Below are positions 8,155-17,467 of a stretch of DNA of 57,275 nucleotides, piece after piece. Position 1 is the first letter of the stretch. Each line of letters begins with the position of its first letter. The DNA comes from Pseudomonas pudica (GTDB lineage: Bacteria > Pseudomonadota > Gammaproteobacteria > Pseudomonadales > Pseudomonadaceae), in contig NZ_JADLJS010000036.1 of NCBI RefSeq assembly GCF_015680405.1, positions 1 to 57,275 on the forward strand, given 5' to 3'. A program made the translations under genes and the position numbers. The notes beneath the pieces are model-generated. The model was not told the DNA's origin, did not search any database, and saw only the letters and a list, made by a program, of their open reading frames with translations.

Positions 8155-10119
8155 ATGAGCACACCCCTGATCGAGCTGGTCGACATCCGTAAATCCTACG
8201 GCGGGGTCGAAACGCCCCAGGTCGATATCCTGCATGGCATCAGCCTGCGCATCCATCCCGGCGAGTTCGTCGCCATCGTCGGCGCCTCCGGCTCCGGCAA
8301 GTCGACCTTGATGAATATTCTCGGCTGCCTCGACCGCCCCACTTCCGGCAGCTACCGCTTCGCCGGCAAGGATGTGGCCGAACTGGGCAGCGACGAACTG
8401 GCCTGGCTGCGCCGCGAAGCGTTCGGCTTCGTGTTCCAGGGCTACCACCTGATCCCCTCGGGTTCGGCCCAGGAAAACGTCGAAATGCCGGCCATCTATG
8501 CCGGCATCGCCGCCAACGAACGCCACGCCCGTGCCAGCGCCCTGCTCGGCCGCCTGGGCCTGGCCAGCCGCACCGGCAACCGCCCTCACCAGTTGTCTGG
8601 CGGCCAGCAGCAACGGGTGTCGATTGCCCGGGCGTTGATGAATGGCGGCCATATCATTCTCGCCGACGAACCCACCGGCGCCCTCGACAGCCACAGCGGC
8701 ACCGAAGTGATGGCGTTGCTCGACGAGCTGGCCAGCCAGGGCCACGTGATCATCCTGATCACCCATGACCGCAACGTCGCGGCGCGGGCGCAGCGCGTGA
8801 TCGAAATTCGCGACGGCCTGATCATCAGCGACTCGGCCGCCGACAAGCCCACGGTCGACGACGGTCGTGGGCTGCAGGCCGACCAGTTGCGCCAGCGCCT
8901 GGACCGTGGCGCGACCTTGCACGGGGCGTGGAAAGGCGAATTGCTCGAAGCCCTGCAAGCGGCCTGGCGGGTGATGTGGGTCAACCGCTTCCGCACCGCC
9001 CTGACCCTGCTGGGCATCGTCATCGGCGTGGCCTCGGTGGTGGTGATGCTGGCAGTGGGCGAAGGTAGCAAGCGCCAGGTCATGGCGCAGATGGCAGCCT
9101 TCGGGTCGAATATCCTCTACCTCAACGGCAAGCCGGCGAGCCTGGGCGAGCAGGCCGGCACCATCACCCTCGACGATGTCGCCGCCATCGGCCAACTGCC
9201 GCAGGTCAAGCACGTGATGCCGGTGATCGGCAAAAAGATGATGGTGCGCCACGGCAACAACAGCCAGCGGTTCTATGTGGGTGGTAACAACACCGGCTTC
9301 CCCGAGATTTTCAACTGGCCGGCGGTGCAAGGCAGCTTCTACACCGATGCCGATGAAGCCAACGCTGCCGCGGTGGCGGTGATCGGCCAGAAAGTGCGGG
9401 AAAAGATGCTCGACCCTGGGCGCGACCCGCTGGGGCAGTACCTGTTGATTGGCAATGTGCCGTTTCAGGTGGTCGGTATCCTGGCCGGCAAGGGCGCCAG
9501 CTCTGGCGACCAGGACAGCGACGGGCGCATCGTGGTGCCCTACTCCGCCGCAGCCATCCGCCTGTTCGGCCAGCGCGACCCGGACTACATCGCCGTTGCC
9601 GCCCTCGACTCCACGCGGGTCGACGAGGCCGAAGCAGCCATCGACAAGCTGCTGCGCCAGCGTCACAACGGCCGCCGGGACTTCGAGCTGACCAATGACG
9701 CGGCGTTGATCCAGGCCGAAGCGCGCACGCAGAACAGCCTGTCGCTGATGCTGGGGGCGATCGCCGCGATCTCGCTGCTGGTGGGCGGCATCGGCGTGAT
9801 GAACATCATGTTGATGACCGTACGCGAGCGCACCCGTGAAATCGGCATCCGCATGGCCACCGGTGCGCGCCAGCGCGACATCCTGCGGCAATTTCTCAGC
9901 GAGGCGGTAATGCTGTCGATGGTCGGCGGCCTGGCCGGCATCGTCCTGGCCCTGGCCATCGGTGGCGGCCTGATGCTGGCCGAAGTGGCGGTGGCCTTTG
10001 CCCTGCCCGCGATGCTCGGCGCCTTCGCCTGCGCCGTCGTCACCGGCATCGTGTTCGGCTTCATGCCAGCGCGCAAGGCCGCCCGCCTAGACCCGGTCAA
10101 AGCCCTTACCAGCGAATAA
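8155..10119 (+). CDS. pvdT: Pyoverdine efflux ABC transporter PvdT (MacB family)
   Basis: A 654-residue MacB-type ATPase/permease fusion. The N-terminal ABC domain has Walker A (GASGSGKST, residues 43-51), signature LSGGQ (147-151) and Walker B ILADEPTG (168-175). After a linker come TM1 (near 280-300), a large periplasmic MacB core, and three C-terminal TMs of the FtsX type (LMLGAIAAISLLVGGIGVMN and beyond). It drives export through OpmQ with PvdR. It starts on the base after the pvdR stop and ends 3 nt before opmQ, so the three genes form one transcript. Confidence 0.94.
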   Translation: MSTPLIELVDIRKSYGGVETPQVDILHGISLRIHPGEFVAIVGASGSGKSTLMNILGCLDRPTSGSYRFAGKDVAELGSDELAWLRREAFGFVFQGYHLIPSGSAQENVEMPAIYAGIAANERHARASALLGRLGLASRTGNRPHQLSGGQQQRVSIARALMNGGHIILADEPTGALDSHSGTEVMALLDELASQGHVIILITHDRNVAARAQRVIEIRDGLIISDSAADKPTVDDGRGLQADQLRQRLDRGATLHGAWKGELLEALQAAWRVMWVNRFRTALTLLGIVIGVASVVVMLAVGEGSKRQVMAQMAAFGSNILYLNGKPASLGEQAGTITLDDVAAIGQLPQVKHVMPVIGKKMMVRHGNNSQRFYVGGNNTGFPEIFNWPAVQGSFYTDADEANAAAVAVIGQKVREKMLDPGRDPLGQYLLIGNVPFQVVGILAGKGASSGDQDSDGRIVVPYSAAAIRLFGQRDPDYIAVAALDSTRVDEAEAAIDKLLRQRHNGRRDFELTNDAALIQAEARTQNSLSLMLGAIAAISLLVGGIGVMNIMLMTVRERTREIGIRMATGARQRDILRQFLSEAVMLSMVGGLAGIVLALAIGGGLMLAEVAVAFALPAMLGAFACAVVTGIVFGFMPARKAARLDPVKALTSE

Positions 10120-10122
10120 CCC

Positions 10123-11526
10123 ATGACTCTGCCTAGCCGCATCAGCCTGTTGACCTTATGCGTATGCCTCGCCGCCTGCAGCACGCCGCCACCCCCCACC
10201 AGCGGCATCGCCACGCCATCCGCCTGGCAAGGCGAGGCCGCATCACCCTCGGCCCAGCTGCCAACGACACAGTGGTGGCAAGCCTTCGCCAGCCGCGAAC
10301 TCGACCGCCTGGTACAGCACGCCCTGCACAATGCCCACGACCTGGCTGCCGCCACGGCGCGGGTACGCCAGGCCCAGGCACGCGCAGTCATCGCCGGCGC
10401 GCCGCTGCTGCCGGAGCTGAAGCTGGGCCTGGACGGCAGCCGCCAACGCCTGCTGCACGGTGACGGCTATGACCAGCTGGATGTCAGCCGCAGCGAACCT
10501 ACCAGCACCTCGTTCGACATGCAGCTCAGCGCCAGCTATGAAATCGACTTCTGGGGCGGCCTGCGCGCGACCCGTGACAGCGCCCTGCGCAGCCTGGATG
10601 CCAGCCGCTTCGACCGTCAGACCGTGGAGCTGACCCTGGTCAGCGCGGTAGCCGACAGTTACCTGCAGGGCCTGGCCCTGCGGGAACAGTTGCGCATTGC
10701 CCGCCTCAACCTGCGCAATGCCCAGAACGTGCTGGGCCTGGTCGAGGCACGCCAGCGCAGCGGCTCCGCCACGCGCCTGGAACTGGCCCAGCAACGCAGC
10801 CTGGTGGCCGCACAGCAACGCCAGCTACCGTTACTGGAACAGAAGTGGCAAGACAGCCGCGTTACCTTGGCGACCCTGCTCGGCGACCCGGTGCAGTCGC
10901 TACCCACCAGCCAGGACGCGATCGACACCCTGCAATGGCCCGCCATTGGCAGCGGCGTGCCCAGCGAGCTGCTCACCCGCCGTCCAGACATTGCCGCAGC
11001 AGAAGCGCGGCTTGCCGCCGCCAGCGCCAACGTGCAGGTCGCCCGCGCCGCCATGCTGCCCAAGCTCACCCTCGGGGCCAATCTGGGAGCTGGCGCCAAT
11101 ACCTTTGCCCATTTGTTCGACAGCTCCTACTACACACTCACCAGCGGCCTGGTTGCCCCAATCTTCAACAACGGCCGGCTGCGTGCCGCGCGTGAACTGG
11201 CCGAGGCGCAACAGATGGAGTTGCTGGAGACCTACCGCAGCAGCATCCTGGCCGGTTTTGCCGATGTCGAGAAAGCGCTCAATGCGATCCAGGGCGTTGA
11301 CCGCCAGCGGCAGTGGCAGGATGAAGAGGTGGAGCAGGCGCGCCTGGCGTTCAACCTGGCGCAGCAGCGTTATGGCGCGGGAGCAGAGACGCTGTTGAGC
11401 GTGCTGGAGACCCAGCGCACCTTGTATGTGGCGCAGGACCAGCAGGCGCAACTGCGCCTGGCCCGGTTGCAGGGTAGCGTGGCGTTGTACAAGGCATTGG
11501 GGGGTGGGTGGCAGCTCGGGCAGTAA
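10123..11526 (+). CDS. opmQ: Outer-membrane efflux lipoprotein OpmQ
   Basis: A TolC/OprM-type outer-membrane factor of 467 residues and last gene of pvdRT-opmQ. It begins with a lipoprotein signal peptide ending LAAC (lipidated Cys19), then two repeated outer-membrane-efflux halves. The SYEIDFWGGLRATRDSAL (about 138-155) and RRPDIAAAEARLAAASANV (about 286-304) segments are characteristic of the OprM family. No strong ribosome site precedes the ATG, so translation probably depends on coupling to pvdT. A REP element pair follows. Confidence 0.93.
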   Translation: MTLPSRISLLTLCVCLAACSTPPPPTSGIATPSAWQGEAASPSAQLPTTQWWQAFASRELDRLVQHALHNAHDLAAATARVRQAQARAVIAGAPLLPELKLGLDGSRQRLLHGDGYDQLDVSRSEPTSTSFDMQLSASYEIDFWGGLRATRDSALRSLDASRFDRQTVELTLVSAVADSYLQGLALREQLRIARLNLRNAQNVLGLVEARQRSGSATRLELAQQRSLVAAQQRQLPLLEQKWQDSRVTLATLLGDPVQSLPTSQDAIDTLQWPAIGSGVPSELLTRRPDIAAAEARLAAASANVQVARAAMLPKLTLGANLGAGANTFAHLFDSSYYTLTSGLVAPIFNNGRLRAARELAEAQQMELLETYRSSILAGFADVEKALNAIQGVDRQRQWQDEEVEQARLAFNLAQQRYGAGAETLLSVLETQRTLYVAQDQQAQLRLARLQGSVALYKALGGGWQLGQ

Positions 11527-11541
11527 ACCGTGTTGTCTTCT

Positions 11542-11673
11542 GGGGCTGCTGCGCAGCCCATCGCGACGCAAGCCGCTCCCACAGGTAGAGCTTCTACAGT
11601 TCGCTCCGTTTTCAAGCCATGCGCCGTCATGTGGGAGCGGCCTTGTGTCGCGAAAGGGGCGCAGAGCGCCCCC
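11542..11673. repeat. Inverted pair of P. putida REP elements
   Basis: Left copy 11542-11584 (ggggctgctgcgcagccc... gccgctcccacagg) and right copy 11631-11673 (gtgggagcggccttgtgtcg...), facing each other between convergent opmQ and pvdP. It may act as a shared 3' structure. Confidence 0.8.
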
Positions 11674-11675
11674 AG

Positions 11676-13295
11676 TCAAAGCGAGCGCTGCGCCACCTTC
11701 AGGTTGCGCGCATACCACGGCCGCTGCGGTACCTTGGGCCGCAGCTTGTCGAGCAGGTCGTCATCGCTGTAGATGATGCGCAACGCCAGCTTCATGGTCT
11801 CCGGGTCCATCTCTACACTGCGCCCGGGCCGCAAACCCGGCACCGTCGAGCAGCCATGGGTATCCGGCCCCAACCACGGGTCGGCCACCTCCACCCAGCG
11901 CCCTGGCGCAAACCATGGCACGCCATTGACTTCCAGGCGCCGCACCTCGCCCGGATGCAGCCGCTCATGCGCGTGGAACCAGTCCTCGATGCGGTCGTCG
12001 ATCCAACCATGAAAGTGCCAGAACACCGGGTTCACATGGGATGAAAACGGGTCGCCGAGAAAATCGTTCTGCTCGGCGAACCAGCGTTCGGCAAAATCAT
12101 CCGGGGTGCGCGCCGTCGGCACCGGCATGCCGTTGGAGGGGTCGCGCGGCACCGATGCCCAGCGCATGTGCAGCCAGTCGTGCAGGCCCAGCTCCACTTC
12201 CGAACCGAACTGGCCCAGGGTCAAGGTGCTCAGGTACTCCGGGTCGGTGTAGCGTGACTCCCAGACCTGGAAGTTGCCATGGAAGGTATCCGGCGTCTTG
12301 ATGTCGCGCACCCACTGGGTGTATTCCGCATCACCGCTGGCCAGCCAGGTGGGCGGCAGGGCATTGCCGTCATGGTTGTCGAAGTAGCGGGCGAATCCGG
12401 CCCGGTCGCGCTCCAGCTCCGGCTGCGGCAGCGGGAAGCGCGTCCATGACGGCAGGTCCTGCAAGGCACGGGCGTTACCAAGCATGTGCCGGTGCATGAA
12501 GAAAAAGTCCTCGCCCGAGCCGTTGCGGTCCTTGTGCCGGCCCCGCGCATCACGCTCGCGGTCACGCGGCCCGGGCTGCCAGCCCAGACCACGCAGGGCG
12601 TCCTGCTTGTCCTTGCCCAGCTTGTGCCATTTGTCCCGCGACGAGTGCCACAGCTGGTGGAACAGACGATGCTCCGGGGCGGTCAGCCAGGCCAGCAGTT
12701 GCGGTTTCAGCGGGGTACGCTCGCGCGCCTCGGGGAAGGTACGCTTCAGGGCCAGGAACTGGTTGTCCTCCACGGGCAATGTCAGCGCGCGGTCCAGGCG
12801 CGCAATGCGCCCGTTGAGAGTCGCCGGCCCGGCGTTGCCGAACCGGCCCCAGACCTCGTCGAGCACGATATGGCATTCATAGCGGGCCTGGGCCGAAAAC
12901 AGGCGCCAGCGCAGGGTACCCGGCTTGTCCGCCAACAGGTCGCCTATCACGCGGTAGCGTGGCTCCTCCCGCCCACGCAGGCGCTCGGGGGTATCCAGAT
13001 AGCCGCGCAAGGCGCGCCCGTTGGTTGCCACATCCAGGAACAGCTCCAGTTCACCTGTTGGCAGGCCATCCAGCCCCGCATCCTTGCCCTGCAGGGTCCA
13101 GCGCCAGATGCCGCGCAGGGTATCGCCCAACTGCTGCAGGCGGGTATCGGCCAACTCGACGACGGCCTCGCCAGGGGTTTCCGGGAATTCCTCGGCGGCA
13201 CGCTGGCGCTGCACATACAGCGCCCCCAGCGCACCGGGCACCACCACACCCGTCAATGCCACACTGGCGATAAAACCGCGTCGGGAAATCGTCAT
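11676..13295 (-). CDS. pvdP: Ferribactin tyrosinase PvdP
   Basis: A periplasmic copper tyrosinase that oxidises ferribactin to dihydropyoverdine, closing the chromophore. The 539-residue product starts with a Tat signal (MTISRRGFIASVALTG). The tyrosinase part holds histidine clusters suited to a type-3 dicopper site (FFMHRHMLG, YFDNH, HDWLHMRW, HVNPVFWHFHGWIDDR). I prefer ATG 13295 over 13310: AGGT lies about 7 nt before it and the twin-arginine then sits at the proper position. It has its own iron-starvation promoter and is divergent from pvdMN, which act at the same periplasmic stage. Confidence 0.93.
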   Translation of the reverse strand: MTISRRGFIASVALTGVVVPGALGALYVQRQRAAEEFPETPGEAVVELADTRLQQLGDTLRGIWRWTLQGKDAGLDGLPTGELELFLDVATNGRALRGYLDTPERLRGREEPRYRVIGDLLADKPGTLRWRLFSAQARYECHIVLDEVWGRFGNAGPATLNGRIARLDRALTLPVEDNQFLALKRTFPEARERTPLKPQLLAWLTAPEHRLFHQLWHSSRDKWHKLGKDKQDALRGLGWQPGPRDRERDARGRHKDRNGSGEDFFFMHRHMLGNARALQDLPSWTRFPLPQPELERDRAGFARYFDNHDGNALPPTWLASGDAEYTQWVRDIKTPDTFHGNFQVWESRYTDPEYLSTLTLGQFGSEVELGLHDWLHMRWASVPRDPSNGMPVPTARTPDDFAERWFAEQNDFLGDPFSSHVNPVFWHFHGWIDDRIEDWFHAHERLHPGEVRRLEVNGVPWFAPGRWVEVADPWLGPDTHGCSTVPGLRPGRSVEMDPETMKLALRIIYSDDDLLDKLRPKVPQRPWYARNLKVAQRSL

Positions 13296-13348
13296 TGCAT
13301 ACCTGTGCATTCATTGCGGCCATGGAGCACGGCCCGTCCAAGGCTAGA

Positions 13349-13372
13349 ACGTTGCACGGCAGGCGAAATTTA
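13349..13372 (-). promoter_or_regulatory. Iron-starvation promoter of pvdP
   Basis: On the minus strand: TAAAT (13372-13368), 16 bases, CGT (13351-13349). The -10 lies about 54 nt before the pvdP start. Confidence 0.82.
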
Positions 13373-13410
13373 GCGGCTTGCCACCCCCGCCCTGAGGGCA
13401 ACTCGGTCAA

Positions 13411-13526
13411 TGTAGGAGCGGCCTTGTGTCGCGAAAGGGCCGCAAGGCGGCCCCGGCAATTTTGCAGGGGTGCGAAGATCCTGGGGGCGCTGCGCACCCC
13501 TATCGCGACACAAGGCCGCTCCTACA
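13411..13526. repeat. Inverted pair of REP elements between two divergent promoters
   Basis: Left copy 13411-13454 (tgtaggagcggccttgtgtc...) and right copy 13482-13526 in opposite orientation. The pair sits between the pvdP and pvdM iron-starvation promoters, not at gene ends, and could insulate them or form a cruciform. Confidence 0.85.
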
Positions 13527-13555
13527 GGGCCCTGCGCCAGCGACCAGATAGCAGC

Positions 13556-13579
13556 TAAATTTCCCGGGTGCGAGCTCGT
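13556..13579 (+). promoter_or_regulatory. Iron-starvation promoter of pvdMN
   Basis: TAAAT (13556-13560), 16 bases, CGT (13577-13579), 61 nt before the pvdM ATG. Confidence 0.82.
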
Positions 13580-13640
13580 TCACTGCAAGTAGCGGCGGCC
13601 TCTGTGCCCATCCCTCGACGGTGAACCTACTGAGACAAAG

Positions 13641-14987
13641 ATGACGACTCCACGCTGGAAGAAAGCCCTGTTTATCAGCCTGGCCGCGGCGGTTGCCGCT
13701 GGCGCCGGGTTTGCAGCCTGGCACTACTTCGCCACATCCGCCGGCTATTCCAGGGAGGTGACCCGCCAGGCCAACGACCTGCAGGAACGCATTCTCTCGT
13801 TCGACAGCCATGTCACCTTGCCGCTGACCTTCGGCACCGAAGGCAGCGAGGCCGACAAGGATGGCGGTGGCCGCTTCGACCTGGCCAAGGCCGCACGCGG
13901 GCGGTTATCTGGCGCGGCCCTGACCATCTTCGCCTGGCCAGAGTCCTGGACCGGTGACGGTGGGCCGCACCGCCCTACCCCAGGCTTCGTCGAAGCGGCC
14001 CGCCACACCCAGGAGGTACGCTACAACGCCATCACCGCCATGGTCCGCGACTTCCCGCAGCAGGTGGGCATTGCCTATACCCCGCAAGACATGCGGCGCC
14101 TGCACGGCGAAGGCAAGTTCGCGGTGTTCCTCAGCATGCTCAACGCCTATGCGCTGGGCGATGACATCGACCAGCTCGACCGCTGGGCCGCGCGCGGGGT
14201 GCGCATGTTCGGCTTCAGCTACGTGGGCAACAACAGCTGGGCCGACTCTTCGCGCCCGCTGCCGTTCTTCAATGACACCGCCGATGCCCTGGACGGCCTG
14301 TCGCCGCTCGGCAAGCGCGCCGTGCAGCGGCTGAACGACCTGGGCGTGATCATCGATGTGTCGCAAATGTCCAGCAAGGCGCTGGCCCAGGCCGTTGCCC
14401 TCAGCCGCGCGCCGGTGGTGGCCTCGCACTCGGCGCCGCGGGCGATGGTCGACATCAGGCGCAACCTCTCCGACAAGGAGCTGCAGCTGATCAAGGACAG
14501 CGGCGGCGTGGTCCAGCTGGTGGCCTTCTCCACCTACCTCAAGCCCTTGAGCAGCAAGACCCAGGACAAACTCAACGCCCTGCGCGCCCGCTACGACCTG
14601 CCGCCACTGGCAAACCTAGACTACGCACTGATGCCAGGTGACCCGGTGATCGCCGGCTGGCCCGAGCAGAAGGTCGGCCAGTACGCCAACGCGCTGTACG
14701 GCATTCTCGAGGAAGAGCCGCCAGCCACGCTCAAGAACTATGGCGACGCCATCGACTACACCGTGCGCAAGGTCGGCATCGACCATGTCGGCCTGAGTTC
14801 GGACTTCAACGAAGGCGGCGGCATCGACGGTTGGCAGAACGCCAGTGAAGCACGCAACGTCACCGCCGAACTGATCAGCCGCGGCTACTCCGAAGCGGAT
14901 ATCGCCAAGCTCTGGGGCGGCAATTTTCTGCGGGTGTGGGAGCAGGTGCAGCGCGCCGCGCAACCTGTCGCCACCTCATCCCCCTGA
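13641..14987 (+). CDS. pvdM: Periplasmic dipeptidase homologue PvdM
   Basis: A membrane-dipeptidase (M19) fold protein of 448 residues needed for periplasmic pyoverdine maturation; in other pseudomonads PvdM is reported to be needed for PvdP-dependent ferribactin oxidation. An N-terminal anchor (residues 7-30) leads into the TIM-barrel. The zinc site looks decayed: the family H-x-D reads H57-V-T59, the D-L-x-H strand reads IDVSQMS (Gln for His), and the Glu ligand region reads VFLSMLNAYAL. A VVASHSAP histidine remains. It may therefore act as a non-peptidase. Transcribed with pvdN (18-nt gap) from its own iron-starvation promoter. Confidence 0.92.
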   Translation: MTTPRWKKALFISLAAAVAAGAGFAAWHYFATSAGYSREVTRQANDLQERILSFDSHVTLPLTFGTEGSEADKDGGGRFDLAKAARGRLSGAALTIFAWPESWTGDGGPHRPTPGFVEAARHTQEVRYNAITAMVRDFPQQVGIAYTPQDMRRLHGEGKFAVFLSMLNAYALGDDIDQLDRWAARGVRMFGFSYVGNNSWADSSRPLPFFNDTADALDGLSPLGKRAVQRLNDLGVIIDVSQMSSKALAQAVALSRAPVVASHSAPRAMVDIRRNLSDKELQLIKDSGGVVQLVAFSTYLKPLSSKTQDKLNALRARYDLPPLANLDYALMPGDPVIAGWPEQKVGQYANALYGILEEEPPATLKNYGDAIDYTVRKVGIDHVGLSSDFNEGGGIDGWQNASEARNVTAELISRGYSEADIAKLWGGNFLRVWEQVQRAAQPVATSSP

Positions 14988-15004
14988 CCGTTGCGAGCCA
15001 TTTG

Positions 15005-16291
15005 ATGAACGATCGTCGCACCTTTCTCAAGCAGGTCGGCCTGCTTGCGGCCGCCCTGCCCCTCACCGGCCCACTGCCGCCTGCCGCCCAAGCGGCGGCT
15101 GCGCAGCCAGCCACCGCCAGCGACTGGGCCGCGTTTCGCAACCTGTTCGAGCTGGACCCGGCGTACGCGCACTTTGCCAACTTCCTGATCACCTCGCACC
15201 CACGGCCCGTGCGAGAAGCCATCGAGGCGCTGCGTGCCCGCTTCGACCGCCACCCGGCCCGCATGGTCGACTGGGACAGCCAGTCGGAGTGGAAGCACGA
15301 AGCCGTCGTGCGTGAATGGGCGGCCCGCTACCTCGAAGTGACGCCCCGGCAAATCGCCCTGACCGGCAGCACCACCGAAGGCCTGGGGCTGATCTATGGC
15401 GGGCTGAAGATTGCCCCGGGGCAGGAAATTCTCACCACCGTGCACGAGCATTCGGCCGCCCGCCATACCATGGGCTTTCGCACCACGCGCGATGGCACAC
15501 CGGTGCACCGGTTGCGCCTGTTCGAAGACCCCGCCAAGGTCAACAGCGACCAGGTACTGGCCACCATCGCGGCGGCCATCGGGCCGAAAACCCGGGTGCT
15601 GGGCATGACCTGGGTGCACTCGGGCAGTGGCGTGAAACTGCCCGTGGGCGAGATCGGCGCGCTGGTGCGCGAGGTCAATCGCCAGCGTGACGAGCAGGAC
15701 CAGATCATTTATGTGATCGACGGTGTGCATGGCTTCGGCGTCGAAGACATGCGCTTTGCCGATCTCAACTGTGATTACTTCATCGCCGGCACGCACAAGT
15801 GGATGTTCGGGCCGCGGGGTACCGGGATCATCTGTGCGGCGTCCACCGAACTGAAGCAGCTGAACCCGACCATTGCCACGTTTTCCGAGAACGAGGACTT
15901 CGCCACGGTGATGACGCCCGGGGGCTACCACGCGTTCGAGCATCGCTGGGCATTGGGCAAGGCGTTCGAGCTGCACCTGCAGCTGGGCAAGGCGGCAGTG
16001 CAGGCGCGGATTCATGGGCTCAATGGCTATCTCAGGCAGCGGCTCGAGGCATTGCCAGGGATAGAGTTGGTGACACCGCGCAGTGCGCAATATTCGGCGG
16101 GGTTCACCTTCTTCCGGGTCACGGGGCAGGATGCTGACGAGGTGGCCCGATATCTCAACAGCCAGCGCATCGTGGTCGATGCGGTATCGCGGGATGTCGG
16201 GCCGGTGGTGCGGACGGCGCCTGGGCTGTTGAATACCGAGGCGGAGATCGAGCGATTGGTCGATGTGTTGAAGAAGCACCTTCGCGGGTGA
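15005..16291 (+). CDS. pvdN: Periplasmic PLP enzyme PvdN
   Basis: A Tat-exported PLP enzyme that converts the chromophore glutamate side chain to succinamide/succinate. The 428-residue product starts with a Tat signal (NDRRTFLKQVGLLAAALPLT) and an Ala-rich cleavage region. The fold is aminotransferase class V: the PLP lysine is in AGTHKWMFGPRGTG (K265), preceded by VIDGVHGFGVEDM. The in-frame ATG at 15005 gives the proper Tat signal. pvdO, which often follows pvdMN elsewhere, is absent; REP elements and an esterase come next. Confidence 0.93.
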   Translation: MNDRRTFLKQVGLLAAALPLTGPLPPAAQAAAAQPATASDWAAFRNLFELDPAYAHFANFLITSHPRPVREAIEALRARFDRHPARMVDWDSQSEWKHEAVVREWAARYLEVTPRQIALTGSTTEGLGLIYGGLKIAPGQEILTTVHEHSAARHTMGFRTTRDGTPVHRLRLFEDPAKVNSDQVLATIAAAIGPKTRVLGMTWVHSGSGVKLPVGEIGALVREVNRQRDEQDQIIYVIDGVHGFGVEDMRFADLNCDYFIAGTHKWMFGPRGTGIICAASTELKQLNPTIATFSENEDFATVMTPGGYHAFEHRWALGKAFELHLQLGKAAVQARIHGLNGYLRQRLEALPGIELVTPRSAQYSAGFTFFRVTGQDADEVARYLNSQRIVVDAVSRDVGPVVRTAPGLLNTEAEIERLVDVLKKHLRG

Positions 16292-16297
16292 GGCCCT

Positions 16298-16404
16298 GGG
16301 GCCGCTGTGCGGCCCATCGCGACACAAGGCCGCTCCATGGTTCGGTGGGCGCAGTGCTTTTGTGGGAGCGGCCTTGTGTCGCGAAAGGGGCGCAACGCGC
16401 CCCC
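16298..16404. repeat. Inverted pair of REP elements
   Basis: Left copy 16298-16336 and right copy 16361-16404 (tgtgggagcggccttgtgtc...) between convergent pvdN and the esterase gene. Confidence 0.85.
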
Positions 16405-16416
16405 GGCGAGCTCAAC

Positions 16417-17385
16417 TCAGGACTGGCCGCCGACCCGCTTCAACCACTCCCCGACATCCCGGTAAATCCCCTCCACCTGCCCCACGATCCCCGACATGCG
16501 CAAGAAGTCATGGGTCAACCCCTCCACCCGGACGAAGGTCACCGCCGTCCCGCCCGCCACCAGCCAGTCACGATAGGCCATGCCCTCATCATGCAACGGG
16601 TCATACTCGGCCACGGACAGGTAAGCCGGTGGCAAAGGCTGGCGCAGCGTCGACAGCAACGGCGACACCCGCCAGTCCAGGCGCTGCTCGCGCTGCGGTG
16701 CATAGTGCTGGTAGAACCACTCCAGCGTGGGCGTCTCCAGCAGGTAACCCTCGGCATGCTCGCGATGGGACTCACGCTGGCAGGAGATGTCGGTCACCGG
16801 GTAGAACAGCAACTGTGCCAGCGGCTTGAACGCCAGCGCCTCGGGCTGCTGCACCGACGTAATGGCCAGCACCGCCGCCAGGCTGGCGCCCACACTGTCC
16901 CCTGCCAGCACCACCCGGCGGTTGTCCAGGCCCAGCGACGCCGCCTGCTCAGCCAGCCAGTTGGCGGCGTCCAGCACATCGTGCAGGGCCTTCGGGAACT
17001 GCTGCTCCGGTGCCAGCCGGTAGTCCGCCGCCAGCACCGCAAACTCACCCAGGGCCGCCAGGCGACGGCACACCGAGTCATGCGAATCGAGGCTGCCGAC
17101 CACATAGCCGCCACCATGCAGGTACAGGATCACCGGCTGCAAGGCAGCACCAGCATCGCCCTGACGGTACAGGCGAGCAGCCAGGCGAGCACCATCGCGC
17201 GCGGTTATCTGCAGCTCGCTGGCCGTGACGTTGCCGGGCGGGCTCGGGTCGAGTACCTGCGAGCTGCCTTCGAACTCGGCACGGGCCTGGGCCACGTCCA
17301 TTGCGTGCATGGGCAGGCTCCTGCCCGTCAGTCGGCCAAATTCGACCAGTTCCAGAAATGCCGCCAGATCAGGATGCAGTGCCAT
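16417..17385 (-). CDS. HSL-family alpha/beta hydrolase (esterase) under iron-starvation control
   Basis: A 322-residue hydrolase of the hormone-sensitive-lipase family. It has the oxyanion motif HGGG (90-93), the nucleophile elbow GDSVG (Ser164), a late AEYDPLHDEG with the acid, and a C-terminal GLTHDF with the His. There is no signal peptide, so it is cytoplasmic. I chose ATG 17385 because AAGGAA sits 7 nt before it. Its promoter is a TAATT-N16-CGT iron-starvation box, divergent from that of the SCP2-JmjC gene, placing it in the pyoverdine regulon. A role in hydrolysing a siderophore-linked ester or acyl group is inference; no pvd gene name is known to me for it. Confidence 0.87.
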   Translation of the reverse strand: MALHPDLAAFLELVEFGRLTGRSLPMHAMDVAQARAEFEGSSQVLDPSPPGNVTASELQITARDGARLAARLYRQGDAGAALQPVILYLHGGGYVVGSLDSHDSVCRRLAALGEFAVLAADYRLAPEQQFPKALHDVLDAANWLAEQAASLGLDNRRVVLAGDSVGASLAAVLAITSVQQPEALAFKPLAQLLFYPVTDISCQRESHREHAEGYLLETPTLEWFYQHYAPQREQRLDWRVSPLLSTLRQPLPPAYLSVAEYDPLHDEGMAYRDWLVAGGTAVTFVRVEGLTHDFLRMSGIVGQVEGIYRDVGEWLKRVGGQS

Positions 17386-17429
17386 GTGGGTTCCTTGGGT
17401 GAACAATGTGACTCGAGCCTCCCTACGGG

Positions 17430-17453
17430 ACGTAGCAGCACGCCGAAAAATTA
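17430..17453 (-). promoter_or_regulatory. Iron-starvation promoter of the esterase gene
   Basis: On the minus strand: TAATT (17453-17449), 16 bases, CGT (17432-17430), preceded by GGC as in the other boxes. The -10 is 44 nt before the ATG. The third -35 base pair differs from TAAAT, as it does for pvdL. Confidence 0.68.
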
Positions 17454-17467
17454 GCCGCCCACACGGC

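Noticed and set aside
6991..9891. A 966-codon open frame on the minus strand opposite pvdR and pvdT
   Set aside because: It is a high-GC shadow: composition is His/Gln/Gly/Ala-rich with no domain, while the plus-strand frame has complete PvdR and PvdT motifs.
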